From Leidyana gryllorum EB-2025a (taxonomy: Eukaryota > Apicomplexa), in the NCBI GenBank assembly GCA_048772705.1, contig JBLWGC010000148.1:1-24686 (forward strand): a stretch of 24,686 nucleotides of DNA, written 5' to 3'. Positions 12,965 through 22,609 of the stretch are shown piece after piece (the stretch's first letter is position 1; every line of letters starts with the position of its first letter). A model generated the notes under the pieces. It saw only the letters and a list, made by a program, of their open reading frames with translations. It was not told where the DNA came from and searched no databases. Position numbers and translations under genes: made by a program.

Positions 12965-13396
12965 TTATGTACCATTGCTTCTATCGTTGTTGGTGTTCTC
13001 CTGCCGGTAAAAAGGTGGATGGTCGCCATCTCGTCGTGTTAGGGGTGGTCGAGTTCTCCTCCGGTGCTTTGGTGGCGGAACGGAAAGGGGGTCGTGGGCA
13101 GTTGTGGAGCTCCGCTTCTTCGATCTCGGCTGGGAGGGGGGTGGGGAGGGTTCGCGTGGTCCATCCAAGTCGTCGAGGCCGACGCTGCTTCTCTCTGAGA
13201 GAGCCTCCGGACGACGTGACGTCCGGCTGCATTCGGGCTCCTCCAGATCGCCTTCCTCTCCATCGTCGGAGGACTCGAGACTATCAAAGCGGAGAACCTG
13301 GGAGCCAGCCTCTACCGCTTTGCTCGTGATCTCCTTTTGAAATACCCACTCGACCCTCGTACCCGTGATGGGTTTGGACGAGTTGTAGATATCCAA
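12965..13396 (-). CDS. hypothetical minus-strand ORF in spacer
   Basis: 143 codons from the first ATG; the frame stays open further upstream to about 13459. The start is globular-looking (YNSSKPITGTRVEWVFQKEI), then comes an acidic Ser/Glu stretch (SSDDGEEGDLEEPE), then a basic Pro-rich tail with KHRRRTRPP. The layout recalls a nuclear, partly disordered protein. It lies only in the unpaired spacer, so it is single-copy here. No family was recognised; an overlapping frame from 13647 shares the 5' region and could contribute an exon, which I cannot settle. Confidence 0.4.
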   Translation of the reverse strand: MDIYNSSKPITGTRVEWVFQKEITSKAVEAGSQVLRFDSLESSDDGEEGDLEEPECSRTSRRPEALSERSSVGLDDLDGPREPSPPPSQPRSKKRSSTTAHDPLSVPPPKHRRRTRPPLTRRDGDHPPFYRQENTNNDRSNGT

Positions 13397-13566
13397 ATAG
13401 ACCCCGTTCCTCTCCCAGTCGGCACCAACATCGTGGCCAGCCTCCGAGTGCTCGACTCACACACATCAACGTAGTGGCGGACCGAGCCGGTTCCCGACTG
13501 CCCCAGATCCTTGGCGACTGTTGTAGTTCGTGTTTGCCTGATGGTCAACTTCCTATCGGGTGGCCA

Positions 13567-13597
13567 AATTCGACTTGGTGAAATTTCCAATCGAATT
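13567..13597. repeat. mirror of the AATTCGA/TCGAATT inverted repeat
   Basis: Same hairpin as 12177-12207, 50 bases from the inner end of the right arm. Confidence 0.6.
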
Positions 13598-14038
13598 AAC
13601 ATCCATCTGGATACTTCCCTACATATTTGGCACTTATATAGGGGCATGTATAAGATGGTGAAAAGGCATTATTAACGAACGTAAAGCAACTACTACTAAA
13701 GCGTAAAGGCTAATGCACCCTAGTGGTCTGAGCTCTCTGCGACAGTGTAACTGTGCAGACACTCGCATGAATGATCAGAGTGTGGTGTCGGGGAGAACTA
13801 CCGTGTGTGTCCAGCGCGAGGCTCCGCAAGAGTGCGAGCGACTGGCACATGGGTGGAGTGAGAGAGACACCAGAGCGAGAGACACACGCAAGCAAAGTTG
13901 GCTAAGTCAGAGTTGGACTAGGCAAGAGGCGGCCTAAGATAACTTTTGCACTTGGTACAACAAGTCGTAGTTCTTGTTTTGCGCCGTCGTGTGCGACATA
14001 TTCGTGGTAGACTTGTCGGCAAAAATACTAACTTGGTT
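13598..14038. other. non-coding inner end of right arm
   Basis: Mirror of 11787-12176 with 51 extra bases near 13825-13880. It has the inward-pointing TATATAA at about 13635. No gene seen. Confidence 0.6.
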
Positions 14039-14569
14039 CTAAGTCTGACTTGTGGTCGAAAGTATGCAGAGATGAGAACTGGGCCTCGTTCCCCTTGAGT
14101 AGCGACTTGGGGTTACAACAGCGACGCCAGTCCGGAGTTTAGCGGCCTCCGTCGCGAATGCCCGACGCCACAGGTGGTTTCCACAGCGCATCGTGGGCGG
14201 GATCCCAAGGACAGCCTGGAAGCGGTCCCGTAAACGACGAGCTGTCGTCTCCCACCTTGCCTCCTTCTGCGGCCCGGGGAAGAGGACGAAGCGGAGGAAC
14301 AGAGGAGCGTCGGACGCCTTCTCCGACCTCGCACGCTCTTTGATCTTCAGTAGATTGTACAGCAACTTCCGCACCCAATCGGGGAAGACGATGCGTACAG
14401 TCTCTACTTTTCCGGCCCTCTTCTTCGCCCTCTTGATGGCGTCCCCCTCCTTCTCCAGCACCGCCAGCCGCAGAGCCCCCAGTTCAACAGCTCTCAGCCC
14501 CGTCAGATAGAAGACGACAGCGGCTGCGAACAACGCCGGATTCTTCGCCTCGCACCAGACCTGCCGCAA
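14039..14569 (-). CDS. tyrosine recombinase-like ORF, right copy
   Basis: Translates identically to 11256-11786, with the same Arg (residue 26), Lys (about 54) and His132/Arg135 positions. It points towards the spacer, so the two recombinase-like ORFs face each other about 2.2 kb apart. Confidence 0.72.
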   Translation of the reverse strand: MRQVWCEAKNPALFAAAVVFYLTGLRAVELGALRLAVLEKEGDAIKRAKKRAGKVETVRIVFPDWVRKLLYNLLKIKERARSEKASDAPLFLRFVLFPGPQKEARWETTARRLRDRFQAVLGIPPTMRCGNHLWRRAFATEAAKLRTGVAVVTPSRYSRGTRPSSHLCILSTTSQT

Positions 14570-14839
14570 TGCCTTCGAGGGCGACTTGATTCGGCTACAC
14601 TCTCCATTTGTAAGGACATGATATTCCGGATTGCTACTCCGAGACGACAGTCTCGAGAAGCGATATCAAGTCTTACGATGAGCATAGCGAAGGTCTCAGG
14701 AGCGTAACCCTGAGATAGTCCCGAGTCCCAGTGTCCCAATTGGCTAGTAACGGGATTCATGGAAAGGGACAGTTGGGACAGGCGAAATATCAGGAGAGTT
14801 AGAATTCTTGGACAACAGATAAGTAGAGCGCATTTCTTG

Positions 14840-15094
14840 TTAACTCTTCCAGCTACACGTTAAGACCGTTCGTCTTCTTACACCATTGGTCATCCTCCGT
14901 GCTCTAACGTTGGGGAGAGCTGTGTAGCTTGCCGAGAAGTCCTTCAGCGGCTGCCACGCTTCATCCTGGGCCACGTATACCAGTAACTTGCCAAGTGTAG
15001 TCTTGGCTTTGGCTGCCTGGTTCCCCCAATCCCAACCGTCAATGACAGGCCCAAGCGCTTGTAGTACCGCGCCCCAGTCTGCGTGTAGTGTCAA
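14840..15094 (-). CDS. Trp-rich open segment, right copy
   Basis: Identical in translation to 10731-10985. Unrecognised. Confidence 0.35.
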   Translation of the reverse strand: MTLHADWGAVLQALGPVIDGWDWGNQAAKAKTTLGKLLVYVAQDEAWQPLKDFSASYTALPNVRARRMTNGVRRRTVLTCSWKS

Positions 15095-15153
15095 CGTCTA
15101 GTCCTCCGTCCTCTGCCATCTTCCACGGCCACCTCCCCCCATTGGGCTTCCCA

Positions 15154-15549
15154 TCATCTGTTAAGAGACCGGACCGCTACAGCATAGCCAGCGCCAGGAA
15201 GACAAACAACGCCGTGGTATGAACGCCGTTCGTCTTCAAGAAAGTCCAGTCTCCGTCCAGCATCTTCCGCCTCGTCACCCAGCTCAGGATCGCAGAACGC
15301 TGTGAAGAGCACAGCTGGCTGCTCGCAACCTGTAACATCTCGAACCATCGCGAGAATGGGGGTGACGGGGCCTCGGCATGAAGATCGGGGGTTGGTGGTG
15401 ACCGGAGACGATTTCACCGGACAGTTTAAGGGTGCGACACACTGGGGACATAAGGTGGACGCAGCGGGTACCCATGGCCCGGAGACGCGCAGCTGATCCT
15501 CCTCCGAATGTGGCACGCAGTACGCCCACGACTGATAGGCTCGAGCCAA
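15154..15549 (-). CDS. CPQC-motif open segment, right copy
   Basis: Copy of 10276-10671 with one amino-acid difference (Pro for Arg before VTPILAMV). Confidence 0.4.
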   Translation of the reverse strand: MARAYQSWAYCVPHSEEDQLRVSGPWVPAASTLCPQCVAPLNCPVKSSPVTTNPRSSCRGPVTPILAMVRDVTGCEQPAVLFTAFCDPELGDEAEDAGRRLDFLEDERRSYHGVVCLPGAGYAVAVRSLNR

Positions 15550-15606
15550 ACTGTAGAATGCTTCCGTGTAGGTAGCTGAAGCCGAAGCACGTTATCGGCA
15601 ACGAGC

Positions 15607-16047
15607 TCACCACCTTTTGACAGACAGCTTTGAAGAGGCCGGTAATTTGCGCCCCACTGTGTCCTCAGGTAAACGTGAAACCATCCGCTCCATAAATGCA
15701 TCCAGTTCAGCCACCCACACTCTCGGAGGCACTCTAGACAGTGCTCGGGGAAGCAGATCCGTGTACCCTTTCAGTCGTGAGGCTAACGTACCTGGGGCTA
15801 GAGGACCTCGCATGAGCACAGTGGGTTCCCCTTGTAGTATGGGCCCCTGGACCACATCCGAGTGGTGAAACACGTTCGGTGGTCTCCCGGGCGAAGGGCA
15901 ACAAGGTTGGGGAGCGACATACGAGTCTGCTGGTCGTACTGTCGCGGAAGGTTCATCCCCCCGGCGGTCTGCGAAAGCTCTGCAGCCTCGATGTCCCAAT
16001 TTCCGTCGGTCGCAACTCCGGGCAGCAAAGACCTCGCTTCGTGCCAT
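15607..16047 (-). CDS. unrecognised open segment, right copy
   Basis: Copy of 9778-10218 with three amino-acid differences. The helical second half is conserved. Confidence 0.4.
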   Translation of the reverse strand: MARSEVFAARSCDRRKLGHRGCRAFADRRGDEPSATVRPADSYVAPQPCCPSPGRPPNVFHHSDVVQGPILQGEPTVLMRGPLAPGTLASRLKGYTDLLPRALSRVPPRVWVAELDAFMERMVSRLPEDTVGRKLPASSKLSVKRW

Positions 16048-16467
16048 TAGTAGAGACTCCTATGTCTCATGGAACAGGCGGAATCTCATTATCGAGACCT
16101 GCCGTAGCGTCGCTGACAGTATCCTACCAATTCCTGGCCTCTTGCAGGATTCCCAGGCACCGCAAAGAGCGAGGGATGCTCTTGCATGTACCTGTCTCGA
16201 ACGGGATCCCAGGCTTGGGGCTGAGCACGTGAAGTGAGATCACCGGGGGTCTGCGCAATAGAGTGAACTGAGTCTAACAAAAGGGGGGGCTTACCTGGAC
16301 GTCGGGGAACAATGAAGAAGAGCCCGGCGAGTGGTCCATATTGACCGCGGCAGAGAGAACCTCACAGTTGGACGGCCTGCGGAGGGGTAGTGGCGGGATA
16401 TACACAGTGGATGGGGCCGCAGCAGTTGTCTGATTGCCTAGTTAGTGACAGAGTTTGCTTGATAGTC

Positions 16468-16893
16468 TTACCGTTTCATTCGACCCACTGAGGGGAACAG
16501 CAGTACGCCCTCGGTCTCCTCGGAAAACTCTGCCCTCTCACAGTGGAAGGCCGATGGAGCCGACAGTGCCCCCGCACTGACATCTTCGCCGGACGGGGGG
16601 AGAACCACCTCTGAAGCGGGCGGAGCGGCTGGCGACTGGGAGAGAACTTGGTCAACTCTCCGGCGTCGTACCGCCCCTGCCTTGCCTTTGGGGACCCGCT
16701 TCTTCCTTTCAACCCTCTCGGTGCTTAGACGGCGAATGGTGGCTACCGGAGCGTGGTATCCGGTCTTAGCGAGCTCGTGATGGGTAGCTTCATCGAGGGA
16801 AAAGTGGCTGCCAAGCAGTCTGGCTTCTCCCAGCCGGGAGTTCTTAAACCAGGGTTCGGGGAGGGCCTGGATGTTAACTGTAAGCTTGCGGCT
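16468..16893 (-). CDS. basic Pro-rich open segment, right copy
   Basis: Mirror of 8932-9357 with scattered substitutions. Confidence 0.4.
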   Translation of the reverse strand, partial: SRKLTVNIQALPEPWFKNSRLGEARLLGSHFSLDEATHHELAKTGYHAPVATIRRLSTERVERKKRVPKGKAGAVRRRRVDQVLSQSPAAPPASEVVLPPSGEDVSAGALSAPSAFHCERAEFSEETEGVLLFPSVGRMKR

Positions 16894-17273
16894 TCATGTC
16901 GCTCGATATATCTTCCAAGAATAATGAGGAGCTCTGCTGCTTCCGCCAGTCCATCTGTAGCCGCTTGGAGGGAGCTCTCCATACTTCGTAGTTTCTCGGC
17001 TTGTCGTCTGTATTGCCTTGATATGTCCAGGAACGTTGGGAGGATTCTCGAATTGCCTGGTTCTGAATCTGTCGATCGGCGACGTTTCCTTCTCGTGGGA
17101 TCCAGGTCACTTGTGGATTCTTGGGTCGCAGGTTGCGGGAGTCTGTTAGTATCTCCTTTATTGTCCACGGTAATGACTTTAGGTCTTGGTTGAGGAATTG
17201 CAATGCCTTTGTCTCCGCTTGTGTCGATGATTGGGCTGTCTTCTGTGACTGTCGGGTCCTTTCGGATTTCCAT
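16743..17273 (-). CDS. coiled-coil open segment, right copy
   Basis: Copy of 8552-9082 with one amino-acid difference at the C terminus. RRKRRR and the amphipathic helix are unchanged. Confidence 0.5.
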   Translation of the reverse strand: MEIRKDPTVTEDSPIIDTSGDKGIAIPQPRPKVITVDNKGDTNRLPQPATQESTSDLDPTRRKRRRSTDSEPGNSRILPTFLDISRQYRRQAEKLRSMESSLQAATDGLAEAAELLIILGRYIERHEAASLQLTSRPSPNPGLRTPGWEKPDCLAATFPSMKLPITSSLRPDTTLR

Positions 17274-17664
17274 CGATGTATGTTATGGCTTCGTTGCCAT
17301 GGCCGCGTTCGAGTTGGGCATCTTCGAGTATTCGTTGTAGTCGGTTTGGGGTGATGTTTCCTTCTTTAATGAGGTTCTGTAGTCTGACGTAAGAGTCTAT
17401 TAATGGCATATAGTATTCCTGCGATGCTTCCCATACCGTCGGCGGTAGGCTCCTACGCCACTCGTAGAAGGACAGACGTTGATGTTTGTCAGGCCTTAGG
17501 CCCACCTTTTCCCAGTGTTGCATGAACACAGTAGACAGCCTACACAGAGGCACGAACAGACAACAATGCCATCGAAACGTACCGCGACTAAAGCTCCTGC
17601 CGCCGGCCACGGGCCTGCAGCCGATCCGGCTGACAGTCATCGGTAAGTCGGCGGTCGGTTCCAT
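17179..17664 (-). CDS. helical open segment, right copy
   Basis: Identical in translation to 8161-8646. Unrecognised. Confidence 0.5.
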   Translation of the reverse strand: MEPTADLPMTVSRIGCRPVAGGRSFSRGTFRWHCCLFVPLCRLSTVFMQHWEKVGLRPDKHQRLSFYEWRRSLPPTVWEASQEYYMPLIDSYVRLQNLIKEGNITPNRLQRILEDAQLERGHGNEAITYIDGNPKGPDSHRRQPNHRHKRRQRHCNSSTKT

Positions 17665-17719
17665 GTTCACGCAACAAGTAACGAAAAGGTAAGCACAAGT
17701 GATCTATTTTGATCTAACT

Positions 17720-17778
17720 GTCTGGCCCGTGTCTCCGTGTGTGCCGGCCTCCGGCCGGCACGAGACGGAGACACAGAC
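17720..17778. repeat. two-tier hairpin, right copy
   Basis: Mirror of 8046-8105. Both 9-bp stems are perfect; the loop is TCC, one base shorter than in the left copy. Confidence 0.88.
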
Positions 17779-17783
17779 ATCCT

Positions 17784-17808
17784 GGTACATTGGTCGCGAC
17801 CAAGTACC
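17784..17808. repeat. palindrome TTGGTCGCGACCAA with GTACC arms, right copy
   Basis: Exact mirror of 8016-8040. Confidence 0.8.
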
Positions 17809-18207
17809 GTCAATCGGTCCGCCTTTGGCGTAGTGGTCGTCCTCCACGGAGGGTCCCTTGGTCCAGACGGAGTTGTGTAGGCCGGTTGTTACACGACCCA
17901 GACTAGGCTCAGCGAAAGTAGCTACACAGACACACTTAGGTTTTCCTAGACACGTAACACGACACAGGGAACAAACAGAGAGACGACACGCGACGAGTGA
18001 ACCAAATGGTGATTACTACACGCAGTGGCCGCGCAGTGCAACCCACGACGGGGGAGCCGCCCCACTACACTGGTAGCAGTGCCTCACCCGTTAACGAAAC
18101 CCGTTAATGAAACAAACGACATACCTAGCGCAACAGACACTTCGGCACTCAAGGCAATTAACATCTCAAGAATCGCATTTCGGCTCCCTCAACCATGTTG
18201 CAGACTA

Positions 18208-18279
18208 AGCAGTGTAGCTCAGTGGAAGAGTGTTGGGCTCATAACCCAAAGGTCCGTCGATCGAAACGACGCACTGCTA
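18208..18279 (+). tRNA. tRNA-Met(CAT), elongator type
   Basis: Acceptor AGCAGTG/CACTGCT, D arm GCTCAGTGGAAGAGT and stem TTGGG/CCCAA around CTCATAA (CAT), with T arm CGTCG-ATCGAAA-CGACG. It is the only CAT anticodon in the window; the mirror (7558) and a paralog (22610) carry CAA and CAC. The downstream sequence has no T-run. Confidence 0.88.
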
Positions 18280-18328
18280 CGTGTGGGCAGGAGGGAAACA
18301 GCTATAGAATTGATTGGGTCGTGACCAA

Positions 18329-18400
18329 AGCCTTCTGCCGGAATCGAACCGGCGACCTTTCGCTTACTAAGCGAATGCTCTGCCCCTAAGCTAAGAAGGC
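18329..18400 (-). tRNA. tRNA-Thr(AGT)
   Basis: Mirror of 7437-7508 and identical to it: perfect acceptor and T arm, loop TTAGTAA. Confidence 0.93.
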
Positions 18401-18415
18401 AATGCAAGCCAAAGA

Positions 18416-18423
18416 TCACCCGT
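18416..18423. repeat. target-site duplication, right copy of insertion, altered
   Basis: Reads TCACCCGT, which is ACGGGTGA on the minus strand. It differs at two positions from the intact ACTCGTGA at its other end (20768-20775) and in the left arm. Confidence 0.6.
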
Positions 18424-18462
18424 CCCGTAGATTAGCCAGGAGACAGTACCGTGGCAAAATAT

Positions 18463-18541
18463 AGCTTACGGTAAGGCTTACGGTACGTCTTACGGTCAGG
18501 GTTACGGCCCGTAAGACGTACCGTAGGCCTTACCGTAAGCT
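18463..18541. repeat. 33-bp-stem TTACGGTAAG hairpin, right copy
   Basis: Mirror of 7296-7374 with the same one-mismatch stem and 13-base loop. Confidence 0.9.
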
Positions 18542-18588
18542 GTATCGTGCGACGTGCTGTCGGATAGAGTGTTGTCATATTGTTTCGT

Positions 18589-20333
18589 TCAGCTCCACTG
18601 CGCTATTCTCGCTCTGGTTGTCTGCGCCGACTCATCTGTCGTCACTACCTTTTCCCAACCGCCACAAAAGCCACAAGGCCTATTCGCAGAGGCGAAGTCG
18701 CCCACTCCACACCGCCCACAAGCCTTTGCTAGCTCGCGCAGCTCTATGAAGGTCGCCCCTGGGGCTAAGTACCTTAGAAGCTGGCACATGGCGCCAAGCT
18801 TCCCAGCTCCTCTGATCACCACCAAACTCTGTCTCTCTGCCCGAGTCGGCGTGTAGGGCGGAGGAGGAGGCACCAAGTGGTCATCAGTCAGCTCGGTCCA
18901 TACTGACTCCGCGTCGCGACCATTCAGTTTGGCGCCGCAGAGGTCTTCAACCCAATAAGTTAGACCTCCACGGACGCACGCCAACATGTCAACTTCTCGT
19001 AGTTGACGGAGTTCCTCTTCCTTCGCCTCCATATATCGCCTTATTCGGGTGTCGTCGACTGAGGGCCACTTGAAACCACAGAGACAATATCGAGGAAGCT
19101 TAGACGGCGGGAGTCCCGCCTTCGAAACCAAACGATCTCCCCCGCAGACCAAGCATTGTTGAAAGACTTTGCCTTGTATCTTTCGTGGGGTCCGCAGTGA
19201 GCTGTGAAAATGATCATTACGAATTCCACAATCGAAGCTCACCTGAGGCACGCGGCAGTGGCAGTGCTGATTAGGCGCCAGAAGATTGGGTACGCCACCC
19301 AGAAACGGAAACGCGAGGCTTTGCAGAGATCGAATTCGGGGTCCACGCCTCCGATACTTTTCTCTAGGTCATTAGCGACCAGTGCGACGATGTCCATTGC
19401 CGACTGGTCCTGGTAAAGTGGTAATTCCCTGTGCGGGAATGGATGTACTATGTGCAGTCCGATTGAGAAGCGCCTGGAGGGGTCACTAATTTCCCGCGCT
19501 TTCTGCATCAGAACATTCATCGCAACAGTAGTTATGCGGTGCAATGTAGAGGATTGTGGTAGGCAGGGCATCAAACGAGGAATGGTCAATGAGAGGTGTG
19601 ATCTAGGGGCATCGTTTAGGGCTGGTGGGGGAACTGTAGGGACACAGTCTTCTGGCATGGTACTCGTCAACTCCGTTTCTGGCTGAGACGCGTCGGGGCA
19701 GACTAGACTCTCCATCTTCTTGAGTACTGGGGCGAGATGATCCGTAATATTGTGTCGTTCAGGATGGGTATCGAATCGTTGAAGACCAACGAAAATCGCA
19801 ATGCAGTTCGCAGGCCAATTGCGTGGGATGCAGACGGGATGTAAGCTTATGCGGGGTTGTGAAACGCCGAGTATGCGCAGGTAGGGAGGGATCTTATTGA
19901 GGAGTTCCGCCATCTGTGTGGTTCGCATCCAGTACATGGCCTCGACGAGCAGGAGAACACTCCCATTGGTATACCACGTTTTGTACGCGCTTTGGGCACT
20001 CTGCAATGCCGTTTTAACCCATGTGTGGCCGTTGCTTCGCAGTATTAGAAATCCTGAACAATAAGTGTTTGGCTCTTCGGCGGACTCAAATGCATGTGGC
20101 TGAGATGTACGGCAGTAAACGTGGTTGAAGGGTGGCCCACTGGAACCGAAACTCCACTCAGTCGCACACGTGGAGTTCATACAGCTTTGTATGTACATCT
20201 CATCGTCTACGCAGTGGATTGTGATAGGGGGCAAGCATTTCGGCGTGGGAGTCCAGATGAACTTCACACCTTCAGCCGAGCCCCAGCCCTTGACACTGAC
20301 TGTCATTCGCTCAATCTTCGGAAATGAGGACAT
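18589..20333 (-). CDS. two-exon Cys-cluster protein gene, right copy
   Basis: Mirror of 5504-7248: exon 1 20333-19243, predicted intron 19242-19202, exon 2 19201-18589. Both ORFs translate identically to the left copy, including all Cys of the two zinc-ribbon-like clusters. Two intact copies face each other across the palindrome. Function unknown. Confidence 0.7.
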
Positions 20334-20767
20334 AATCCTGAATGCAGGGCGGGTTTAAAATCTTTCCGAATGATGGCAGCAAAAGGCTGGTGCTCTGGGT
20401 GCAGAGCCGGAAGTTGAAGGAAGCTAAGCAGGTCGAGCTCACCATACCGGATCGGTCAAATCATCTCGAGGAGTTGGCGGCTATCTGTCCGACACGAAGC
20501 ATCTTGAGATGGAAGGGCAACTCTGATCTTTCTTCGAGGCCACTCCTCCGCGAAAACAAGGGCTGCCCATGCATCGGTCAGGGTTGCAGAATTCATTGGA
20601 TCTGCTTGTGTACATTGAGTGACGAGCGAGTTCTTCCGATTAAGACCGCATCGCTGAAGAGTGTATGGCCCGGAGTAGAGAAGGCGGCTAATGGTGATGT
20701 ATGCCTCTTGTTTGCGTTGTTGCATGTGGCCAACCACGACCAGGACAGCCTCGGCCAGTGGCCAGCC

Positions 20768-20775
20768 TCACGAGT
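20768..20775. repeat. target-site duplication (ACTCGTGA on minus strand)
   Basis: Plus strand TCACGAGT, intact octamer at the Glu side of the right-arm insertion. Confidence 0.8.
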
Positions 20776-20828
20776 CAGTCACTATTGACGGAGGTTACTG
20801 GAGCACTTTGCTCGAATGGTCCAATGAC

Positions 20829-20900
20829 TTCCACTGCCGGGATTGAACCCGGATCATGCGGGTGAGAGCCGCATATCCTAACCACTTAGACTACAGTGGA
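20829..20900 (-). tRNA. tRNA-Glu(CTC)
   Basis: Identical mirror of 4937-5008; loop CTCTCAC. Confidence 0.93.
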
Positions 20901-20930
20901 CAAGCTCCCGAGATGACCAAAGCTTGTCTA

Positions 20931-21001
20931 TGGTGCGGTGGCCTAATGGATATGGCCATCCGCATCATAGCCTCGCACGCGGAAGACGTTCCGTTTCGAC
21001 C
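20931..21001 (+). pseudogene. degenerate Arg-like tRNA relic
   Basis: Mirror of 4836-4906, with the same intact D arm and disordered remainder. Confidence 0.4.
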
Positions 21002-21046
21002 GAGGCAAGCTTGCTAGCTGTATGGGGGCCACTGCTGCGCATGTCG

Positions 21047-21115
21047 AGTTGAAGTGCTTGTGATATAATTTTCCTCCACTTGGAGGAAGTGCTCTATTCG
21101 ATTCCCGAACACTCC
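21047..21115 (+). pseudogene. degenerate Pro-like tRNA relic
   Basis: Mirror of 4722-4790. Confidence 0.35.
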
Positions 21116-21217
21116 GTTTTTTAGTAGGGTGCAGACTGCCCTACCGAAGTGGGCTAACGAGGTGGCTGTATTGGTTCTAAAAACTGCTTATCCCATCGGG
21201 TCAACCGACAACCAAGA

Positions 21218-21289
21218 GGGCTGTTCTTGGAATCGAACCCGGGACTCCTTCCACACTAAGGAAGGATCGTACCACTAGACCAAACTGCC
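21218..21289 (-). tRNA. Pro-bodied tRNA with AGT anticodon
   Basis: Identical mirror of 4548-4619; loop TTAGTGT and the same acceptor mismatches. Confidence 0.6.
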
Positions 21290-21369
21290 GCCTGTTGGTC
21301 GTGCAACCCGCTGAGGACAGTTGAGACATACTATGTTGAGAACCAACAAATGCGATGGAGTGTGCACAA

Positions 21370-21411
21370 GGGACAACTAGCTCAAATGGTAGAGCACTCG
21401 CTTAGCATGCG
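21370..21411 (+). pseudogene. tRNA-Ala(AGC) 5' half
   Basis: Mirror of 4427-4467, with the same junction past the anticodon loop, so the break predates the inverted duplication. Confidence 0.7.
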
Positions 21412-21466
21412 CACTACATGGAAGACCTATTGGATGCAGTGACTGACCGAGGGCCGATACAACGGC

Positions 21467-21547
21467 TGACAAGAGTGGGATTCGAACCCACGCCCTTTCG
21501 GACTGCGGCCTTAACACAGCGCCTTGGACCATCTCGGCCATCTTGCC
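21467..21547 (-). tRNA. tRNA-Leu(AAG) with one extra D-arm base
   Basis: Mirror of 4291-4370 but 81 nt: the D arm reads CCGAGATGGTCC, with one base more than the other Leu copies. The rest is intact. Confidence 0.75.
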
Positions 21548-21642
21548 GGAGTGCCCTTGGCTCGCCACTTTACACGCTTTCTGTCCGTGAAGTCTCGAGA
21601 AGGGAGGACTTTTGGGGTTGAAGGCCGGGGTATCCACGAGCG

Positions 21643-21714
21643 TCCGAGATAGTATAGTGCTTAGTATTTCCGCCTGTCACTCGGAAGACCCGGGTTCGAT
21701 TACCGGTCTCGGAG
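21643..21714 (+). tRNA. tRNA-Asp(GTC)
   Basis: Mirror of 4124-4195, with loop CTGTCAC and the same broken anticodon-stem pair. Confidence 0.82.
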
Positions 21715-21767
21715 ACACTTCGTTCTTCCGCTTTAGATTTCGTGGTGCTCGCCTGACAAACGCGAGT

Positions 21768-21839
21768 TACAGCCACCGAAGATCGAACTCGGGACCTTCT
21801 GCGTGTTAACAGACGTCGTGACCACTAGACCATGGCTGC
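21768..21839 (-). tRNA. tRNA-Val(AAC)
   Basis: Mirror of 3999-4070, also 72 nt; loop TTAACAC. Confidence 0.75.
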
Positions 21840-21902
21840 ACGGAAGGTCCCGCAGATCAAGAGGAGTGGTGAGGTTTCACAAAGCAGTGAGAATTAGTTG
21901 TG

Positions 21903-21974
21903 AGGTCGCGCCGGGAATCGAACCCAGATCGGGAGATTCAAAGTCTCCAGTGCTAACCACTACACCACGCAGCC
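21903..21974 (-). tRNA. tRNA-Gln(TTG)
   Basis: Mirror of 3864-3935; loop CTTTGAA. Confidence 0.87.
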
Positions 21975-22077
21975 CATTCACTCCTTCACAAAAAGAGTTG
22001 GTAGAGCCTCCGGACTAGCCCTCAACCGGACACTTGCAACACGCGTATCTCTACTAACCTCTGAGATATTGGAACTG

Positions 22078-22145
22078 GCTCTTGTACCTTAGTCGGCAGA
22101 GCGTGTGGTTGTAAAATACAAACTCGCAGATCCGGTCTCTGAGGC
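22078..22145 (+). pseudogene. degenerate Asn-type tRNA relic
   Basis: Mirror of 3693-3761. Confidence 0.4.
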
Positions 22146-22251
22146 AACCTTCACACATACTGCGGTGCCCAAGTCCATCTAAGGGCTACAGGGCACCCTC
22201 AAAGCTCTCAACTCTGTAGTCAAATAGCGCCAGTTGCAGCACTACAAACTT

Positions 22252-22324
22252 TGGACGACCTGGGCATTGATCCCAGTACCTCTTGCACGCTAAGCGAGCG
22301 CTTCACCATTTGAGCTAGTCCCCC
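22252..22324 (-). tRNA. tRNA-Ala(AGC), partly degenerate
   Basis: Mirror of 3514-3586, with the same stem mismatch and altered T loop. Confidence 0.6.
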
Positions 22325-22412
22325 GCTGTGCAGACCCCATCGCATTTAGTGGTACTTCACATAGTATGACCACTCTCTCGAGTGTACCCAGCGGGTTGCA
22401 CGACCGACAGGC

Positions 22413-22484
22413 GGCTGTTTGGTCTAGTGGTATGATCCTTCCTTAGGGTGGAAGGAGTCCTGGGTTTGATTCCCAGAACAGCCC
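22413..22484 (+). tRNA. tRNA-Pro(AGG)
   Basis: Identical mirror of 3354-3425; loop TTAGGGT. Confidence 0.9.
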
Positions 22485-22609
22485 TCTGGGTTGTCGGTTG
22501 ACCCGATGGGATAAGCAGTTTTAGAAGTAACACAGCCACCGCGTCGACACTCAAGGCAATTAACATCTCAAGAATTGCATTTCGGCTACCTCTTCCATGT
22601 TGCAGACTA

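Larger units (their letters stand above)
13517..18145 (-). mobile_element. tyrosine-recombinase element, fossil, right copy
   Basis: Inverted copy of 7693-12257 with the same parts in the same order. A few amino-acid differences separate the copies in the middle segments; the recombinase-like ORF is unchanged. A short tandem duplication near its outer edge is not in the left copy. It looks broken to the same degree as the left copy. Confidence 0.65.
18424..20767 (-). mobile_element. 2344-bp insertion, right-arm copy
   Basis: Inverted copy of 5070-7413 of the same length, with the same gene, hairpin and flanking octamer position. Its presence at the same site in both arms means the insertion preceded the inverted duplication. 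Confidence 0.8.

Noticed and set aside
12651-13010. 119-codon plus-strand Cys/Leu-rich ORF in the spacer
   Set aside because: Its composition follows the GT-rich direct repeats beneath it, and it overlaps a more protein-like minus-strand ORF.
14158-14510. Plus-strand ORFs opposite the recombinase-like frame
   Set aside because: They are antisense shadows; the Arg and His-x-x-Arg motifs are on the other strand.
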